Of a DNA stretch of 64,000 bases, positions 33,810 through 43,361 are shown one piece after another. Source of the DNA: Natronomonas pharaonis DSM 2160 (lineage in GTDB: Archaea; Halobacteriota; Halobacteria; Halobacteriales; Haloarculaceae). Where the stretch lies: positions 1-64,000 of the forward strand of contig NC_007427.1 in NCBI RefSeq assembly GCF_000026045.1. The letters are read 5' to 3'. Both the position numbers and the translations under genes were made by a program. Positions within the stretch are counted from its first letter, which is position 1. Every line of letters starts with the position of its first letter. The notes beneath the pieces were generated by a model. That model saw only the letters and a program-made list of their open reading frames with translations. It searched no databases and was not told where the DNA came from.

Positions 33810-35558
33810 TCACTCCGTGTGACTCTCGGCGCGAGGAAGCCACAGCGTGACGGTGCTTCCGCGGGGGTCGTTGTCCGAAATCTCGACTTCCCCTCCGTGG
33901 TCGGTGACGAGCCAGTGAATGTGCGATAGTCCGATACCGCTACCGTGTTTCAGCGGGTCTTCGGCATCAAGCTCAACCGCAGTCCGTTCCTGCGGCGGAA
34001 TACCGGGGCCGTTATCCGACACTTCGAGCCGAACCCGCTTTGCGTCGCCCCCCGGCGTCTCGACTGTGATTCCGACCTTCAGAACCTCGCGATCGTTGTG
34101 GACAATGGCGTTCTCGAGCAGCTCGAACAGGAGCCGCCGGCAGGTCGCTGCACCCATACGAACCACGACCGGCTCGACGTCGGTGTGAATCTCCGCGTCC
34201 GGATACAGCTCCCGCGCGTCGGCCACGAGCTCCGGTATCACTGTCTTTGGGCGACAGACTGCCCCGCCGTCGTAGTCGTGGTCGATCCGCTGCTGGAGCC
34301 GGGTGATCTTCTCGCTCGTCTCGGTGAGGGCGTCCGCACGCTCGAGTATCCACTCCAGTTGCTCGTGTGCCTCGCCGTCTAACTCATTGGCGAGGAGTTC
34401 CGCGTTCCCCCTGATCGCCGCCAGTTCGTTACGCACGTTGTGTCGCAGGACCCGGTGGAGTTCCGAGAGCCGCTTTTCCTTCAGCTTTCGCTCGGTGATG
34501 TCTTTCTGAACGGCGACGAAGTTCGTGATTTCATCGTCCTCGACGATAGGGGCAATCGTGTGTTCCACGTAGTACAGTTCGCCGGACTTGCGCTGGTTGA
34601 CTAGTTCGGCTTCCCAGACCTTTCCGGAGAGGACCGTCCCCCACAACCGGTCGTAGAAGCGGTCGTCCTGCTTGCCGGATTTGAGTACACGGGGCGTCCG
34701 ACCGACAACTTCCTCGCTCTCGTACCCCGTGACAGATTCAAAGGCGGAGTTGACGTATTCGATGACGCCCGCAGCGTCGGTGATGATGACCGAGTGACCG
34801 GCCTGTTCGACAGCCTCGCGAAACACCTGCAGTTCGCGTCTGGACTCCTCGCGCTGGGTCACATCGTGGATAATCGAGAACAACAGCGTCTGCCCCTCGA
34901 TTGTGACCGGTGAGGAGTGGACTTCCACGTCACGGACATCACCGGATTCGAGACGGTGTTCGAACAGGAAGTGATTCCGGTCTTCGCGTTTGGCCCGCTC
35001 GCGCTCGCGGGCGATCTGTTCGGGAGAAAGACAGTTGATCTCTTGGATCGACATCTCGTGGAGCTGGTCGGCGTCGTAGCCATAGAACTCGACCGCCGAC
35101 CGGTTCGCCTTCTCGATCCGCCCTGAGTCGGGATCGATGAGCAACATCGGCGCGCTGTGTCGTTCGAACATCGCCCGGAAACGCTGCGCCTCATGACGGA
35201 GCTGCCGCAGCACCACGAGCGCACCCGAGACGCCGCTCTCATCGAAGAGGGTGACACGAGCGTCAACGGGTACGGACGTGGCCTCGGGCAGCCCCGCCTC
35301 GACCTCGACCCGGCGGTCGCTATGGGTTCCCGAGCGGACATCCTCAATCGCCGCCGCGAGGTCATCGAACCCACGGTCGATGAACGGTTCGAGAGCGGCG
35401 AGTGGCTCCCCAAGCAAAGCGTCGTCCGAGGTATCCAGGACGTCAAGCAGTCGTTGGTTCGCATACGAGAGCCTTCCCTGCTTGTCGACGGTAAAGAGCG
35501 CATCCGAGAGACTATCGAGGACGGCGTGCCCGTCGATGTCTCCATATTCCGTCCCCAT
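33810..35558 (-). CDS. PAS histidine kinase
   Basis: The protein has 582 residues from the ATG at 35556-35558. The frame extends upstream only through a mobile mini-element, so the internal start is chosen. Three PAS domains (about 8-120, 125-240, 245-360: TVDKQGRLSYANQRLLDVLD, FYGYDADQLHEMS, GYESEEVVGRTPRVLKSG) are followed by H373 in RVLRHNVRNELAAIRG and an ATPase domain with N-box ELLENAIVHND, G1 DNGPGIPP and G2 GSGIGLSHIH. It is cytoplasmic with no receiver domain attached. Ligand and partner are unknown. Confidence 0.85.
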   Translation of the reverse strand: MGTEYGDIDGHAVLDSLSDALFTVDKQGRLSYANQRLLDVLDTSDDALLGEPLAALEPFIDRGFDDLAAAIEDVRSGTHSDRRVEVEAGLPEATSVPVDARVTLFDESGVSGALVVLRQLRHEAQRFRAMFERHSAPMLLIDPDSGRIEKANRSAVEFYGYDADQLHEMSIQEINCLSPEQIARERERAKREDRNHFLFEHRLESGDVRDVEVHSSPVTIEGQTLLFSIIHDVTQREESRRELQVFREAVEQAGHSVIITDAAGVIEYVNSAFESVTGYESEEVVGRTPRVLKSGKQDDRFYDRLWGTVLSGKVWEAELVNQRKSGELYYVEHTIAPIVEDDEITNFVAVQKDITERKLKEKRLSELHRVLRHNVRNELAAIRGNAELLANELDGEAHEQLEWILERADALTETSEKITRLQQRIDHDYDGGAVCRPKTVIPELVADARELYPDAEIHTDVEPVVVRMGAATCRRLLFELLENAIVHNDREVLKVGITVETPGGDAKRVRLEVSDNGPGIPPQERTAVELDAEDPLKHGSGIGLSHIHWLVTDHGGEVEISDNDPRGSTVTLWLPRAESHTE

Positions 35559-35596
35559 CACCTCAGGACAGGGCGGCCCGGATATTAACTTTTGCA

Positions 35597-35654
35597 GGCT
35601 AAGTCCCGTCCTCAAGGAGCCTGCGAAGCAGGCGAGTAGGCAGGGGTAGTTCAC
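35597..35654 (+). mobile_element. Palindromic mini-element, second family
   Basis: The element reads from GGCTAAGTCCCGTCCTCAAG through the hairpin GCCTGC-GAA-GCAGGC nested in CCGTCC.../...GGCAGG and ends GGGGTAGTTCAC. The 3' half is identical to the right end of the tnpB element at 49153-50569. It has no gene. It abuts a truncated nuclease gene on its right and lies just upstream of the PAS kinase start, which its frame artificially extends. Confidence 0.7.
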
Positions 35655-35659
35655 CGTGT

Positions 35660-35914
35660 CGTGATCTGTACGATGAGCCTGCTACACGTGCAGGATATGC
35701 CTATGTCGTTGAGATCGGGCCGAAGATCGAATCCCGAATGTTCTGCGACGGTGACCTAGCGGCGGTCAGAGACGACGTGACGGCGTCGATGACCCGCATC
35801 GCCGAGTTCTCATTCGAGCAGTACACTGCTGGTGAGCACTGTCAGTGGTGTCAACACAACCAACTGGCCTGCACACCGGATTCGTTCACTGTCGGTCCAG
35901 GATTTGAGGAGTGA
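35660..35914 (+). pseudogene. C-terminal fragment of a RecB/Cas4-like nuclease
   Basis: 84 codons from the mini-element to TGA at 35912-35914 read RDLYDEPATRAGYAYVVEIG, then SFEQYTAGEHCQWCQHNQLA with a third Cys. The CxxC....C cluster at the end of a PD-(D/E)XK-type protein is typical of RecB/Cas4-like nucleases with an iron-sulfur cluster. The nuclease core is missing, cut off exactly at the mini-element. It could be a relic of a Cas4-like gene, since a small CRISPR array lies 2.3 kb downstream, but other RecB-like proteins fit as well. Confidence 0.5.
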
Positions 35915-36317
35915 TCAGTCGAAGCCGCGTGTTTGGACGGACGGTATTCCCGTCTTCACTGAAAGACAGTGCTGTCATAACCTCAATTTCAGATATGAAC
36001 GCCACGGAAATCGGAACAGCGCCAAACGTGTCTTTCGAGAAATAACACGTCGAGCTACCATTTCTCAAACTGTTTCACCCACGCCGAAACGGACATCGCC
36101 GGCAAGTGGCTTCGATCCTTCGCCTTCACATGGAATCAGCGTATCTGAACACTACCAGAGAGATGGCATGACGTGTTTCGACGAGTCAAGTCGTGAGCTG
36201 TCACGGCGTGAGCACGCACGCTGTGTTCGACGAGTGCTAATACATCTGTCTCCTTCCGGAACCGCCATTCTGGAGGCGGGCACAAGAGATTTGTCAGCGG
36301 GGTCGTGAGCGTGCAGT
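35915..36317. other. Region without a supported gene
   Basis: One plus-strand frame (35832-36308) is open but overlaps the nuclease fragment and has low-quality codon use. No repeats or RNA features were seen. Confidence 0.4.
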
Positions 36318-37145
36318 ATGCGACGACGCGCCCTCCTCGCCGCCACTGGAACAGCCTGTGGTGTCCTCGCTGGCTGTCTCGACATCGACTCACGCTTCAG
36401 CGGTTCCCCTGCCGATGCCCGCGAGTCGCTTGACCTAGCTGTGCCTGAAATCCAGTTGCGGACGTCGTATCTGTATCCCACACATCCTGATGCGGCGGCG
36501 GTCCGTGCCGGCGGGAGCGACCAGTTTATTTTCCTCGATGTCGCGACCGAGTCGACGGTGTCGTATCAAGACATCTCATTGCAGCTCGAGGGGGAAGCCG
36601 AGACACCAGTTGAGCGAGTGGGACGTGAGACGATGGATTCCGTCTTTCATCACGGCTGGATGGCCGACTCGGCGTTGCCGGCCCGCCCGTATGAGGGCGG
36701 CGACGGGTTGGTCGGGTTCTCCGTTCCGCGCGATATCGCTCCGGTCGAATCCGCCACGCTCGTCGCCGAGACAAAAGAGAAACGCGGTGAGTGGTCGGCT
36801 CCCGCCGAGACGGTGGCGCAACTGCATACCCCTCCCGAATTCGAGGCGTCACTGTCGCTGCCAGAGGAGATTGTCTGGGAGAGTACCTTCGAGGCGGAAC
36901 TCAGCGTGACGAACGACGGCGGGCGAGCAGGCGTCTTCGTCGCCGTTCTGGGCGTCGAATCCGCGATGCACCCCAACAGAATTACCACGACAGTGCCCGC
37001 CGGCGAGACGGAGACCTGGACGACCCAACTAGAGTATCCATCCCCGTTCGAAGGCGGCTCTGATGAGCCACGTGCGTCGGTGACGTACGAACTCGATTCC
37101 GGCGAGGAGGTTGTCACGGCGACCACCACGGTCGTCGCCGACTGA
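36318..37145 (+). CDS. Tat-exported lipoprotein
   Basis: The protein has 275 residues. MRRRALLAATGTACGVLAGC is a twin-arginine signal with lipobox. The mature part has two beta-sandwich-like regions: residues 45-150, and a C-terminal domain with ELSVTNDGGRAGVFVAVLGV and TTTVPAGETETWTTQLEYPS, the pattern of CARDB/DUF-type extracellular adhesion or binding domains. Ligand unknown. It stands alone in its orientation. Confidence 0.72.
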   Translation: MRRRALLAATGTACGVLAGCLDIDSRFSGSPADARESLDLAVPEIQLRTSYLYPTHPDAAAVRAGGSDQFIFLDVATESTVSYQDISLQLEGEAETPVERVGRETMDSVFHHGWMADSALPARPYEGGDGLVGFSVPRDIAPVESATLVAETKEKRGEWSAPAETVAQLHTPPEFEASLSLPEEIVWESTFEAELSVTNDGGRAGVFVAVLGVESAMHPNRITTTVPAGETETWTTQLEYPSPFEGGSDEPRASVTYELDSGEEVVTATTTVVAD

Positions 37146-37268
37146 CGCACATCTCCGTGTCGGGCTGTGCTAATTTAACTGCACACGCAATCTCCAGGGG
37201 ATAAACCACACACAGCATGACAAAATCTCTCCCCAACACCTAATACAGTACAGATACAATTCTCGTAT

Positions 37269-37637
37269 ATGCCCGTCGATTTCGAAACACACGAACCTGG
37301 AAACCCCCGCGTGGACCTGTCAGAAGGGACCAACGCGAGGCGATTGCTGGAGTTCCTGTTGAAGACACCGTCCGTCGGATACACGCCAGCGGAATTGGCA
37401 GAAGAAACAGGGGTCCCGCGTGGGAGTGTTGGACCGACATTGAACCGGCTCGAAGCTGCGGGGCTCGTTCGTCACAAGGAACCGTATTGGGCAGCCGCGG
37501 AAGACGACCGGATCGCAGCAGCAACGGCTGCCTTCATTGGGGTCGAGACGGTAGCTTCCACGTACAGCGATGACTGGTACGCTCAGAACGACGGGTGGGA
37601 TGAAGAATTGCCCGACCTGAGCGACGAGGAGACGTAG
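37269..37637 (+). CDS. Winged-helix antitoxin-like protein paired with PemK
   Basis: The protein has 122 residues with helix-turn-helix YTPAELAEETGVPRGSVGPT and wing AAGLVRHKEPYWAAAEDDR, close to the protein at 6085-6444. It ends 3 bases before the PemK gene and so takes the antitoxin/regulator position. A CTAATACAG box about 25 bases before the ATG indicates a leaderless promoter. Winged-helix antitoxins for PemK are less usual than AbrB or RHH types. Confidence 0.72.
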   Translation: MPVDFETHEPGNPRVDLSEGTNARRLLEFLLKTPSVGYTPAELAEETGVPRGSVGPTLNRLEAAGLVRHKEPYWAAAEDDRIAAATAAFIGVETVASTYSDDWYAQNDGWDEELPDLSDEET

Positions 37638-37640
37638 CGA

Positions 37641-37970
37641 ATGGCGTATTCGCAAGGCGCTATCGTCATCGCGGACGACCCGTTCGGCAACAACCCGAAA
37701 CGCCCGTACCTAATCCTCTCGAACGATCACGTCCCCTTCCACGGCCAAGAGTACGTTGCGGCAGTGATCACGACGACGGCTCGAACTGAGGCCGTTGAAC
37801 TCACTGCCAACAGGCTCGAACGGGGACAACTCCCCCGGACGTCCTACGTGTCTCCGTGGTCAGTTCTCACGCTCAAGGACTGGATGATCACGAAACAACC
37901 CGCAGAAGCGAGTGACGCGACCGTCGATGAGGTGCGACAAGAATTGGACACATATCTTCAGACTGGATAA
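37641..37970 (+). CDS. PemK/MazF-type endoribonuclease toxin
   Basis: The protein has 109 residues. QGAIVIADDPFGNNPKRPYL, ILSNDHVPFHGQEYVAAVIT and SYVSPWSVLTLKDW follow the PemK/MazF barrel, which cleaves mRNA at short sites. It is 3 bases downstream of the winged-helix gene. Length is normal for the family and no key segment is missing, so activity is likely. Confidence 0.78.
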   Translation: MAYSQGAIVIADDPFGNNPKRPYLILSNDHVPFHGQEYVAAVITTTARTEAVELTANRLERGQLPRTSYVSPWSVLTLKDWMITKQPAEASDATVDEVRQELDTYLQTG

Positions 37971-38118
37971 CCAATATTCGGGACGGTTGCATGTGCAACT
38001 ATTCAAGGATTCGCGCGTACTGATAGCGGCGTGCTACTGCCGGTACATAAGTGTGGGTGGAAATTCCGGGAGACGTTCTTGTCAGCGAGTTATTCTGAGA
38101 CAGGGGGTTTCGAGAACC

Positions 38119-38219
38119 CTTCCGTCGACCCTCCGGGGGTGTGGCTGGTATTGCCGGTTGACGGAAACAACCAAGTTCAAGCACGGTGTACAACCGCTTA
38201 CGTGCCGCTTTCCGGCATG
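38119..38219 (+). promoter_or_regulatory. Putative CRISPR leader
   Basis: The segment directly before the first repeat contains an imperfect inverted repeat, TTCCGTCGACC (about 38121) and GGTTGACGGAA (about 38156), around a GC-rich stretch. Haloarchaeal type I leaders carry comparable GTCGACC elements, from memory of the family. The leader call is therefore inference from position plus this motif. Confidence 0.4.
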
Positions 38220-38381
38220 GTTCCAGACGAACCCTTGTGGGGTTGAAGCGCCGATCAGGAGCTCTACGACGAGCTGGCAGAGCGTGTTTCAGACGAACCC
38301 TTGTGGGGTTGAAGCATGATCGAAGACCAACCCGAGGAAACGGAGGATCGGGTTTCAGACGAACCCTCGTGGGGTTGAAGC
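38220..38381 (+). CRISPR. Three-repeat CRISPR array, haloarchaeal type I-B repeat
   Basis: Three 30-base repeats (38220-38249, 38286-38315, 38352-38381) begin GTTTCAGACGAACCC and end GGGGTTGAAGC; repeat 1 has C at position 4 and repeat 3 has C at position 17. Two spacers of exactly 36 bases (38250-38285, 38316-38351) separate them. Both spacers are open in one frame. The repeat is the familiar haloarchaeal I-B type. No cas gene is intact in the window, so maturation and interference would need cas genes elsewhere. Confidence 0.9.
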
Positions 38382-38527
38382 TCCCGTCGAGGCCGTCCAC
38401 GATGGCGGTGTTGGTGTCCGGAAACGCGTTGAACTGAAAGGCAGCGCTCGGAAGTCGCCGGTGACACCGTATTCGCTCGCACCGAAGAGCAGTGACAGAG
38501 ATACGTGGGAGTTCAACGTCGGCCTTG

Positions 38528-38941
38528 CTACCGCTGTAATTCGTCGAATAGCGCTTGAACGTTCGACCTAACAGCATCGCGTATTGCCCGTGCTTCCTCG
38601 ACAGTCGCGTCATCAGGGTCGGCAAGCGCCCAGTCGCGAACGTCAACGGTTGTCTCCAACTCAAGAGTCGAACAGCCCATCGTCGCGACAACGTCACATT
38701 GCTCAAGCTCTGCGGGCGTGATTTTTTGTGGTGACCTCTCAGCGATGTCGATGTCAACCTCCTCCATAACGCGGATGACGATGTTATGGACGGATTCAGC
38801 CGGGGCAGTGCCGCCAGTGACGATGTCGACTTCTGCTTCGAGACCGCGTTTGTTTCGTTCCTGTTCAGCAAACGCCGTGGCCATCTGGCTTCGGCCCGCG
38901 CTCTGGACGCAGACGAAGCCGATGCGTGTTGTCTCTGTCAT
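38528..38941 (-). CDS. Low-molecular-weight phosphatase / arsenate reductase-like
   Basis: The protein has 137 residues. The phosphate-binding loop FVCVQSAGRSQMA gives CX5R with C11 and R17, and DWALADPDD supplies the general acid region. The family includes protein tyrosine phosphatases and ArsC arsenate reductases. It overlaps the AbrB-PhoU gene by 4 bases at the end of the pst operon, which suggests a link to phosphate (or its analogue arsenate, which enters by Pst). The Acr3 system lies 14 kb away. Confidence 0.78.
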   Translation of the reverse strand: MTETTRIGFVCVQSAGRSQMATAFAEQERNKRGLEAEVDIVTGGTAPAESVHNIVIRVMEEVDIDIAERSPQKITPAELEQCDVVATMGCSTLELETTVDVRDWALADPDDATVEEARAIRDAVRSNVQALFDELQR

Positions 38942-39948
38942 ACGTCCCCCATAATCCTATCGAGCGTGATGATTTCGGCGATGTTGCCGCCGTATCCGGC
39001 GGTCCGGCGGATGCTCTCCAGCAGCCGCCCGTAGAGGTAGACCTCCGGCGGTGGGTCTTCATAGAGCCGACGGTCTAGTTCGTCGATTCGCTCATCGACG
39101 CTGTCGCGGCGCAGCAGCGCTTCACCGGTATTGCCGTCGAGTGCCGTCCTGACAACCCGACGGGCGTCGGCGGCAACGGCTTCGAACGCACTGGCGAGTT
39201 CATTGCTCGGTGGCGCTTCAAGCCGGGACCCGACATCGGCGATGCGTTCGGCGTGGTCAGCGATGCGCTCAAGTTGCCGGGCGACACGAAACTGTGTGAA
39301 AACAGTTCGACGCCCCGCCCGGAGCGTCTCGACTTCCCGAATGTCGGTAAGGATGCGGCAGAACTGGCGGCTCACCAACGCGAACAGCCGGTCGACGTCA
39401 TCATCCCGTGAAATGATATGGGCGGTCATTTCCTCGTCGGTTTCGCTGGAGAGCACGCTGGAAACAGCGTTTTCGTGCATCGACAGCGCAATCTGTCGTA
39501 TCTGGTCGACGGTGTCATCCAACGAGATCTCGGCTGGGTCAAGCAGGCTTTTTGCCAGCAGCTCCCGTTCAGTCTCGCTGGCGATTTCCATCCCGACGAG
39601 GTTCGTTATCGCCCGGGTGGCCGTTCGACGCTGTACCGCAGAAAAGCCAGTATCAGAGGTCACGGCTATCTCGTCTACGCCGGCGGCGTAGGCTGCCTCA
39701 ACCTGCTTTTTGATAGCGTCGTCGCCAACCGTATCGACATCGATGTGGGTCCGTTGGGCTTGGCCGTCCGCATCAGGACGGGCGACAACCAGCCGGTCAT
39801 CGAACGGATAAAGATACACGGGCGATCCGGAGCCGATGTCGCGGTCATTGGCCCAGAACTTCGGGATTGAAACCGTGTATGTCGATCCACCCGTTACCTG
39901 CACCTTCCGTTCTATCGGGCCGCCGTCCGGGAGCGTTCGGTCGGTCAT
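38938..39948 (-). CDS. AbrB-PhoU fusion regulator
   Basis: The protein has 336 residues. An N-terminal AbrB/SpoVT-like DNA-binding swapped hairpin (ERKVQVTGGSTYTVSIPKFW) is followed by a PhoU-like pair of three-helix bundles (ARQLERIADHAERIADV, TAGYGGNIAEIIT). PhoU proteins restrain Pst activity when phosphate is plentiful. The added AbrB domain suggests direct transcription control of the operon. It overlaps the phosphatase and abuts phoU at 39948 by one base. Confidence 0.83.
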   Translation of the reverse strand: MTDRTLPDGGPIERKVQVTGGSTYTVSIPKFWANDRDIGSGSPVYLYPFDDRLVVARPDADGQAQRTHIDVDTVGDDAIKKQVEAAYAAGVDEIAVTSDTGFSAVQRRTATRAITNLVGMEIASETERELLAKSLLDPAEISLDDTVDQIRQIALSMHENAVSSVLSSETDEEMTAHIISRDDDVDRLFALVSRQFCRILTDIREVETLRAGRRTVFTQFRVARQLERIADHAERIADVGSRLEAPPSNELASAFEAVAADARRVVRTALDGNTGEALLRRDSVDERIDELDRRLYEDPPPEVYLYGRLLESIRRTAGYGGNIAEIITLDRIMGDV

Positions 39949-40613
39949 CAGTAAATCAGTTCGTCGTCGTGTTCGGCCATGTAGACGGTTCGAGCACAGA
40001 TGTTCACAGCGTGGTCGCTCACTCGTTCAAGGTCACGGACTGTCAACAGCAGCCGGGAGGCGTCCTCAACGACGGCCTCTATATTATCGTTGTATTGGGT
40101 TTCGATGAGGTCCTGCATAACGGCTTCGCCAGCCTCCTCACAGAGCCGGTCGATTCGGTCATCACGGGCGGCGATTTCGCGTGCCCGGTCGGCGTCGGCA
40201 TCGGCATAGGCAGCCATCGCATCGCCAACCATGGCTCCGGCTTCGGTACCGATATACGATATATCGATCTCGGAATATCGGTTCTGCTCGGCTTCGATGG
40301 CATAGCCCGCAAGGTTCGTTGCGAAATCCCCGATTCGTTCGAGGTCGGTGATGATCTTGAACGTCGAGGCGATGAACCTGAGGTCGCCAGCAACGGGCTG
40401 CTGGAGGGCAAACAGCTCAATGCAGTCGCTTTCGAGATCGAGATACAGCTGGTTTACGTCCTCGTCACCCTCGATAACCGACTGAGCCATTGGTTCGTCT
40501 TTTGTTTCCATCGTCGTCAGTGCCCGGTTGTACCGGTCCAAGACAAGGTCGCTCATCGAAACGACATCCGACCGGAGCTCGTCGAGCTTTCGCTGGTAGT
40601 CCTTTCGTGCCAT
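39948..40613 (-). CDS. phoU: Phosphate uptake regulator PhoU
   Basis: The protein has 221 residues, two three-helix bundles, each with the metal-binding E/D-rich motif: IITDLERIGDFATNLAGYAI and TVRDLERVSDHAVNICARTV. It lies 2 bases after pstB and overlaps the AbrB-PhoU gene by one base. It likely forms the negative signal from the Pst transporter. Confidence 0.88.
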   Translation of the reverse strand: MARKDYQRKLDELRSDVVSMSDLVLDRYNRALTTMETKDEPMAQSVIEGDEDVNQLYLDLESDCIELFALQQPVAGDLRFIASTFKIITDLERIGDFATNLAGYAIEAEQNRYSEIDISYIGTEAGAMVGDAMAAYADADADRAREIAARDDRIDRLCEEAGEAVMQDLIETQYNDNIEAVVEDASRLLLTVRDLERVSDHAVNICARTVYMAEHDDELIY

Positions 40614-40615
40614 CG

Positions 40616-41443
40616 TTAGCCGAACTTCCCGGTGATGTAGTCTTCAACACGGTCGTCTTCCGGATTCTCGAAGATGTTCGTCGTATCATCGAACTCAACG
40701 AGGTTGCCACCGGTGAGAAAGACCGCCGTTTTATCCGAGATGCGGGCGGCTTGCTGCATGTTGTGGGTGACGATAATGACGGTGTAGTCCTCGACGAGTT
40801 CGTCGATGAGGTCTTCAATTTTCGAGGCGGCGACGGGGTCCAGCGCCGATGTCGGTTCGTCCATGAGGATGACCTCCGGGTCGGGCGCGATGGCACGGGC
40901 GATGCAGAGCCGCTGTTGTTGGCCACCCGACAGATCGAGGCCCGATGAATCGAGTTGGTTGTTGACCTCGTCCCACAGTGCCGCACCACGGAGGGCGCGT
41001 TCGACGTCCTCGTCACTTGCGGGTTCGCCCTGTACCTCGAGTCCGTAGACAACATTCTCACGGATGCTTTTGGGGAACGGGTTGGGTGTCTGGAACACCT
41101 GTCCGATTTTCCGGCGCAAGGCCACGGGGTCGACGTCATCGTCGTAGACGTTCTTGCCCTTGAATACGACCTTGCCATCGACCCGGCACGCGTCAATCTG
41201 GTCGTTCATCCGGTTGATACACCGCAGGAACGTCGACTTTCCACATCCCGAGGGACCGATGAGTGCGGTCACCTTGTTCTCGGGGATGTCGATGCTGACG
41301 TCGTCGAGCGCCTGCTCGTCGCCGTAGTGGACGTCGAGGTGTTTCGTTTCGACAACGGTTTCGTCGGGCTGGTCGCCCCGTTCGGTCGCGTCTGTCTGTA
41401 CGTCGGTCGAAATGAGTGAGTCGTCTGTTTCCTGTGTTGCCAT
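40616..41443 (-). CDS. pstB: Phosphate ABC transporter ATP-binding protein
   Basis: The protein has 275 residues from the ATG at 41441-41443; the frame extends back into pstA but this start follows pstA's stop by two bases. Walker [11 protein letters not shown]-loop [11 protein letters not shown], signature [14 protein letters not shown], Walker [15 protein letters not shown] and switch VTHNMQQA are all intact. It powers phosphate import through PstCA. The 25-residue acidic N-terminal extension is typical of halophiles. Confidence 0.92.
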   Translation of the reverse strand: MATQETDDSLISTDVQTDATERGDQPDETVVETKHLDVHYGDEQALDDVSIDIPENKVTALIGPSGCGKSTFLRCINRMNDQIDACRVDGKVVFKGKNVYDDDVDPVALRRKIGQVFQTPNPFPKSIRENVVYGLEVQGEPASDEDVERALRGAALWDEVNNQLDSSGLDLSGGQQQRLCIARAIAPDPEVILMDEPTSALDPVAASKIEDLIDELVEDYTVIIVTHNMQQAARISDKTAVFLTGGNLVEFDDTTNIFENPEDDRVEDYITGKFG

Positions 41444-41445
41444 CC

Positions 41446-42357
41446 TTATATCTCCGTTTCGTACTTGTTCCGCAGATAGACTGCAATGCCGTTCATCACC
41501 AGCATGAACGTCAACAGCACGACGATACCCACCGCCGCAAGATGGATGAAGTGCTGGCTCGGTTCGGCGGCCCACGAGTAAATCTGGGTCGGCATACCGC
41601 TGAAGCGGTCCATCAGGCCTCTTGGCATTCGGTTGACAAACAGCGCACCCACCATCAGAAGCGGTGCGGTCTCCCCGATAGCACGCGCAAGCGCGAGAAT
41701 TGTCCCGGTAAAGATGCCGGGGAGTGCCGCGGGGAGGACGACCTTGCGGATGGTTTGCCACTGGGTCGCGCCAGTTGCGTAGGACCCACGACGGACGCTG
41801 TCGGGGACCGCCCGCAGCGCCTCCTGACTGGAGACGATAATAATCGGCATCACGAGTAGCGCCAGCGCGACCCCACCGACTAAGACGATAGGCCCGAGGC
41901 CGATACCGTTCCGAAGTGCCGCCAGCGCCAACAGTCCGTAAACGATGGAGGGGACGCCGGCGAGGTTCGCGAGGTTCGCCTCAATGAGCCGCGTGATGCG
42001 GTTGTCGGGGGCGTACTCCTCGAGATAGATTGCCGAGCCAACGCCGATGAAGAACGACAGGAACGCCGTAAGCGCCATCAGCATCACCGAGGCGACGATT
42101 GCACCCCGAAAGCCGGACAGCTCGGGACGCCGGGACCCATCACGGGTGACGAAATCGACCAAACTGATGTTGAACTCGGTCAGACCGACGTAGAAGTCGG
42201 TGATAACGTCGAAGATGAGTACCCCGAGCGCGACGACGCCGAACATCGCCGCCCCGAAGAGGAGGTACTTGAACAGCCGATTCTTCAGGTGCTCCCAGCC
42301 AAGGTCGACGTCGTCGAAGAGACCCTCTCCGGTCGGGGTGTCGGCCGGCGTGCTCAT
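41446..42357 (-). CDS. pstA: Phosphate ABC transporter permease PstA
   Basis: The protein has 303 residues and six helices. The cytoplasmic coupling motif is [20 protein letters not shown] followed by [36 protein letters not shown] is the conserved PstA/PstC loop. It overlaps pstC by 4 bases. Confidence 0.9.
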   Translation of the reverse strand: MSTPADTPTGEGLFDDVDLGWEHLKNRLFKYLLFGAAMFGVVALGVLIFDVITDFYVGLTEFNISLVDFVTRDGSRRPELSGFRGAIVASVMLMALTAFLSFFIGVGSAIYLEEYAPDNRITRLIEANLANLAGVPSIVYGLLALAALRNGIGLGPIVLVGGVALALLVMPIIIVSSQEALRAVPDSVRRGSYATGATQWQTIRKVVLPAALPGIFTGTILALARAIGETAPLLMVGALFVNRMPRGLMDRFSGMPTQIYSWAAEPSQHFIHLAAVGIVVLLTFMLVMNGIAVYLRNKYETEI

Positions 42358-43352
42358 CGGTATTCCTCCTGGAAGCGGCGCTTCATATAGTCGTTCAGCA
42401 GGTTCATCGACAGCGTCATCACGAACAGCAACAACCCGACGGCGAACAGCGACTGATATTCGATGGTGCCGACCGCGGAGGTTCCGCGGGCCATCGAGAC
42501 CATGTACGCCGTCATGGTCATGATTTCGTCGAAGGGGTTGGCGGTGATGTTGGCGTTGAAGCCCGCCGCCAGCGTTACGGCCATCGTCTCACCGACGGCC
42601 CGCGACACGGCGAGGATGTAGGAGGCGAAGATGCCCGAAATCGCGGCGGGAACGACGACGTTGACTGACACATCGTACTTTGTTGCGCCGAGCGCGTAGG
42701 CGCCGTTCCGCAGGTCGTCCGGAACGGCCTGCATGGCGTCCTCGCTGATCGAGGAGACCATCGGGATCGTCATGATGCCGACAACCAGCATGCCGGAGAG
42801 CATGCTGTAGCGGCCGATGTTGATGCCGAACAGCGCGTCGGCGATGGGGCCGAGGACAACGGGGTTGATGAACGCGATGGCGAAGTATCCGTAAACGATC
42901 GTCGGGATGCCTGCGAGCACCTCAAGCGTCGGTTTGAGCTTCGACCGGACCCCCGGCGCGGCATACTCGGAGACGTACAGCGCTGTCGCCGTCCCGATAG
43001 GGATGGAGACGAACGCTGCTCCAACCGTAATAGATAGCGTCCCGAAGACCACCGGGAGGATACCATGGGCGGGTGTCGCGTGCTCAGGTGCCCACCGCGT
43101 GCCCGCGAAGAACTCGGTGAAGGTGATTTCCTGCTGGAACGGCTCGCCGAACAACAGCGCATGGGAGAGCCGCGAACTCCAGAAGTAACTGGTCGCGTTA
43201 TCCAGGAGCACAAAGAAGATAGCCAGAGTTGTGAGGACTGTGATGGTGGCACAGCCGAACAGCACCCGCCGGGCACGGCGGTTCTGTATCTGGTCGGCCT
43301 GCGTGCCGCTGCCCTTCGTTATCCCCGGATCGGGTTGCGATTCGGTTGCCAT
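42354..43352 (-). CDS. pstC: Phosphate ABC transporter permease PstC
   Basis: The protein has 332 residues and six helices. LEVLAGIPTIVYGYFAIAFI and the EAA-type loop EDAMQAVPDDLRNGAYALGA, then VVVPAAISGIFASYILAVSR, are characteristic. It is longer between helices 1 and 2 than PstA, as usual. pstS ends 9 bases upstream. Confidence 0.9.
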   Translation of the reverse strand: MATESQPDPGITKGSGTQADQIQNRRARRVLFGCATITVLTTLAIFFVLLDNATSYFWSSRLSHALLFGEPFQQEITFTEFFAGTRWAPEHATPAHGILPVVFGTLSITVGAAFVSIPIGTATALYVSEYAAPGVRSKLKPTLEVLAGIPTIVYGYFAIAFINPVVLGPIADALFGINIGRYSMLSGMLVVGIMTIPMVSSISEDAMQAVPDDLRNGAYALGATKYDVSVNVVVPAAISGIFASYILAVSRAVGETMAVTLAAGFNANITANPFDEIMTMTAYMVSMARGTSAVGTIEYQSLFAVGLLLFVMTLSMNLLNDYMKRRFQEEYR

Positions 43353-43361
43353 CCTGGAATC

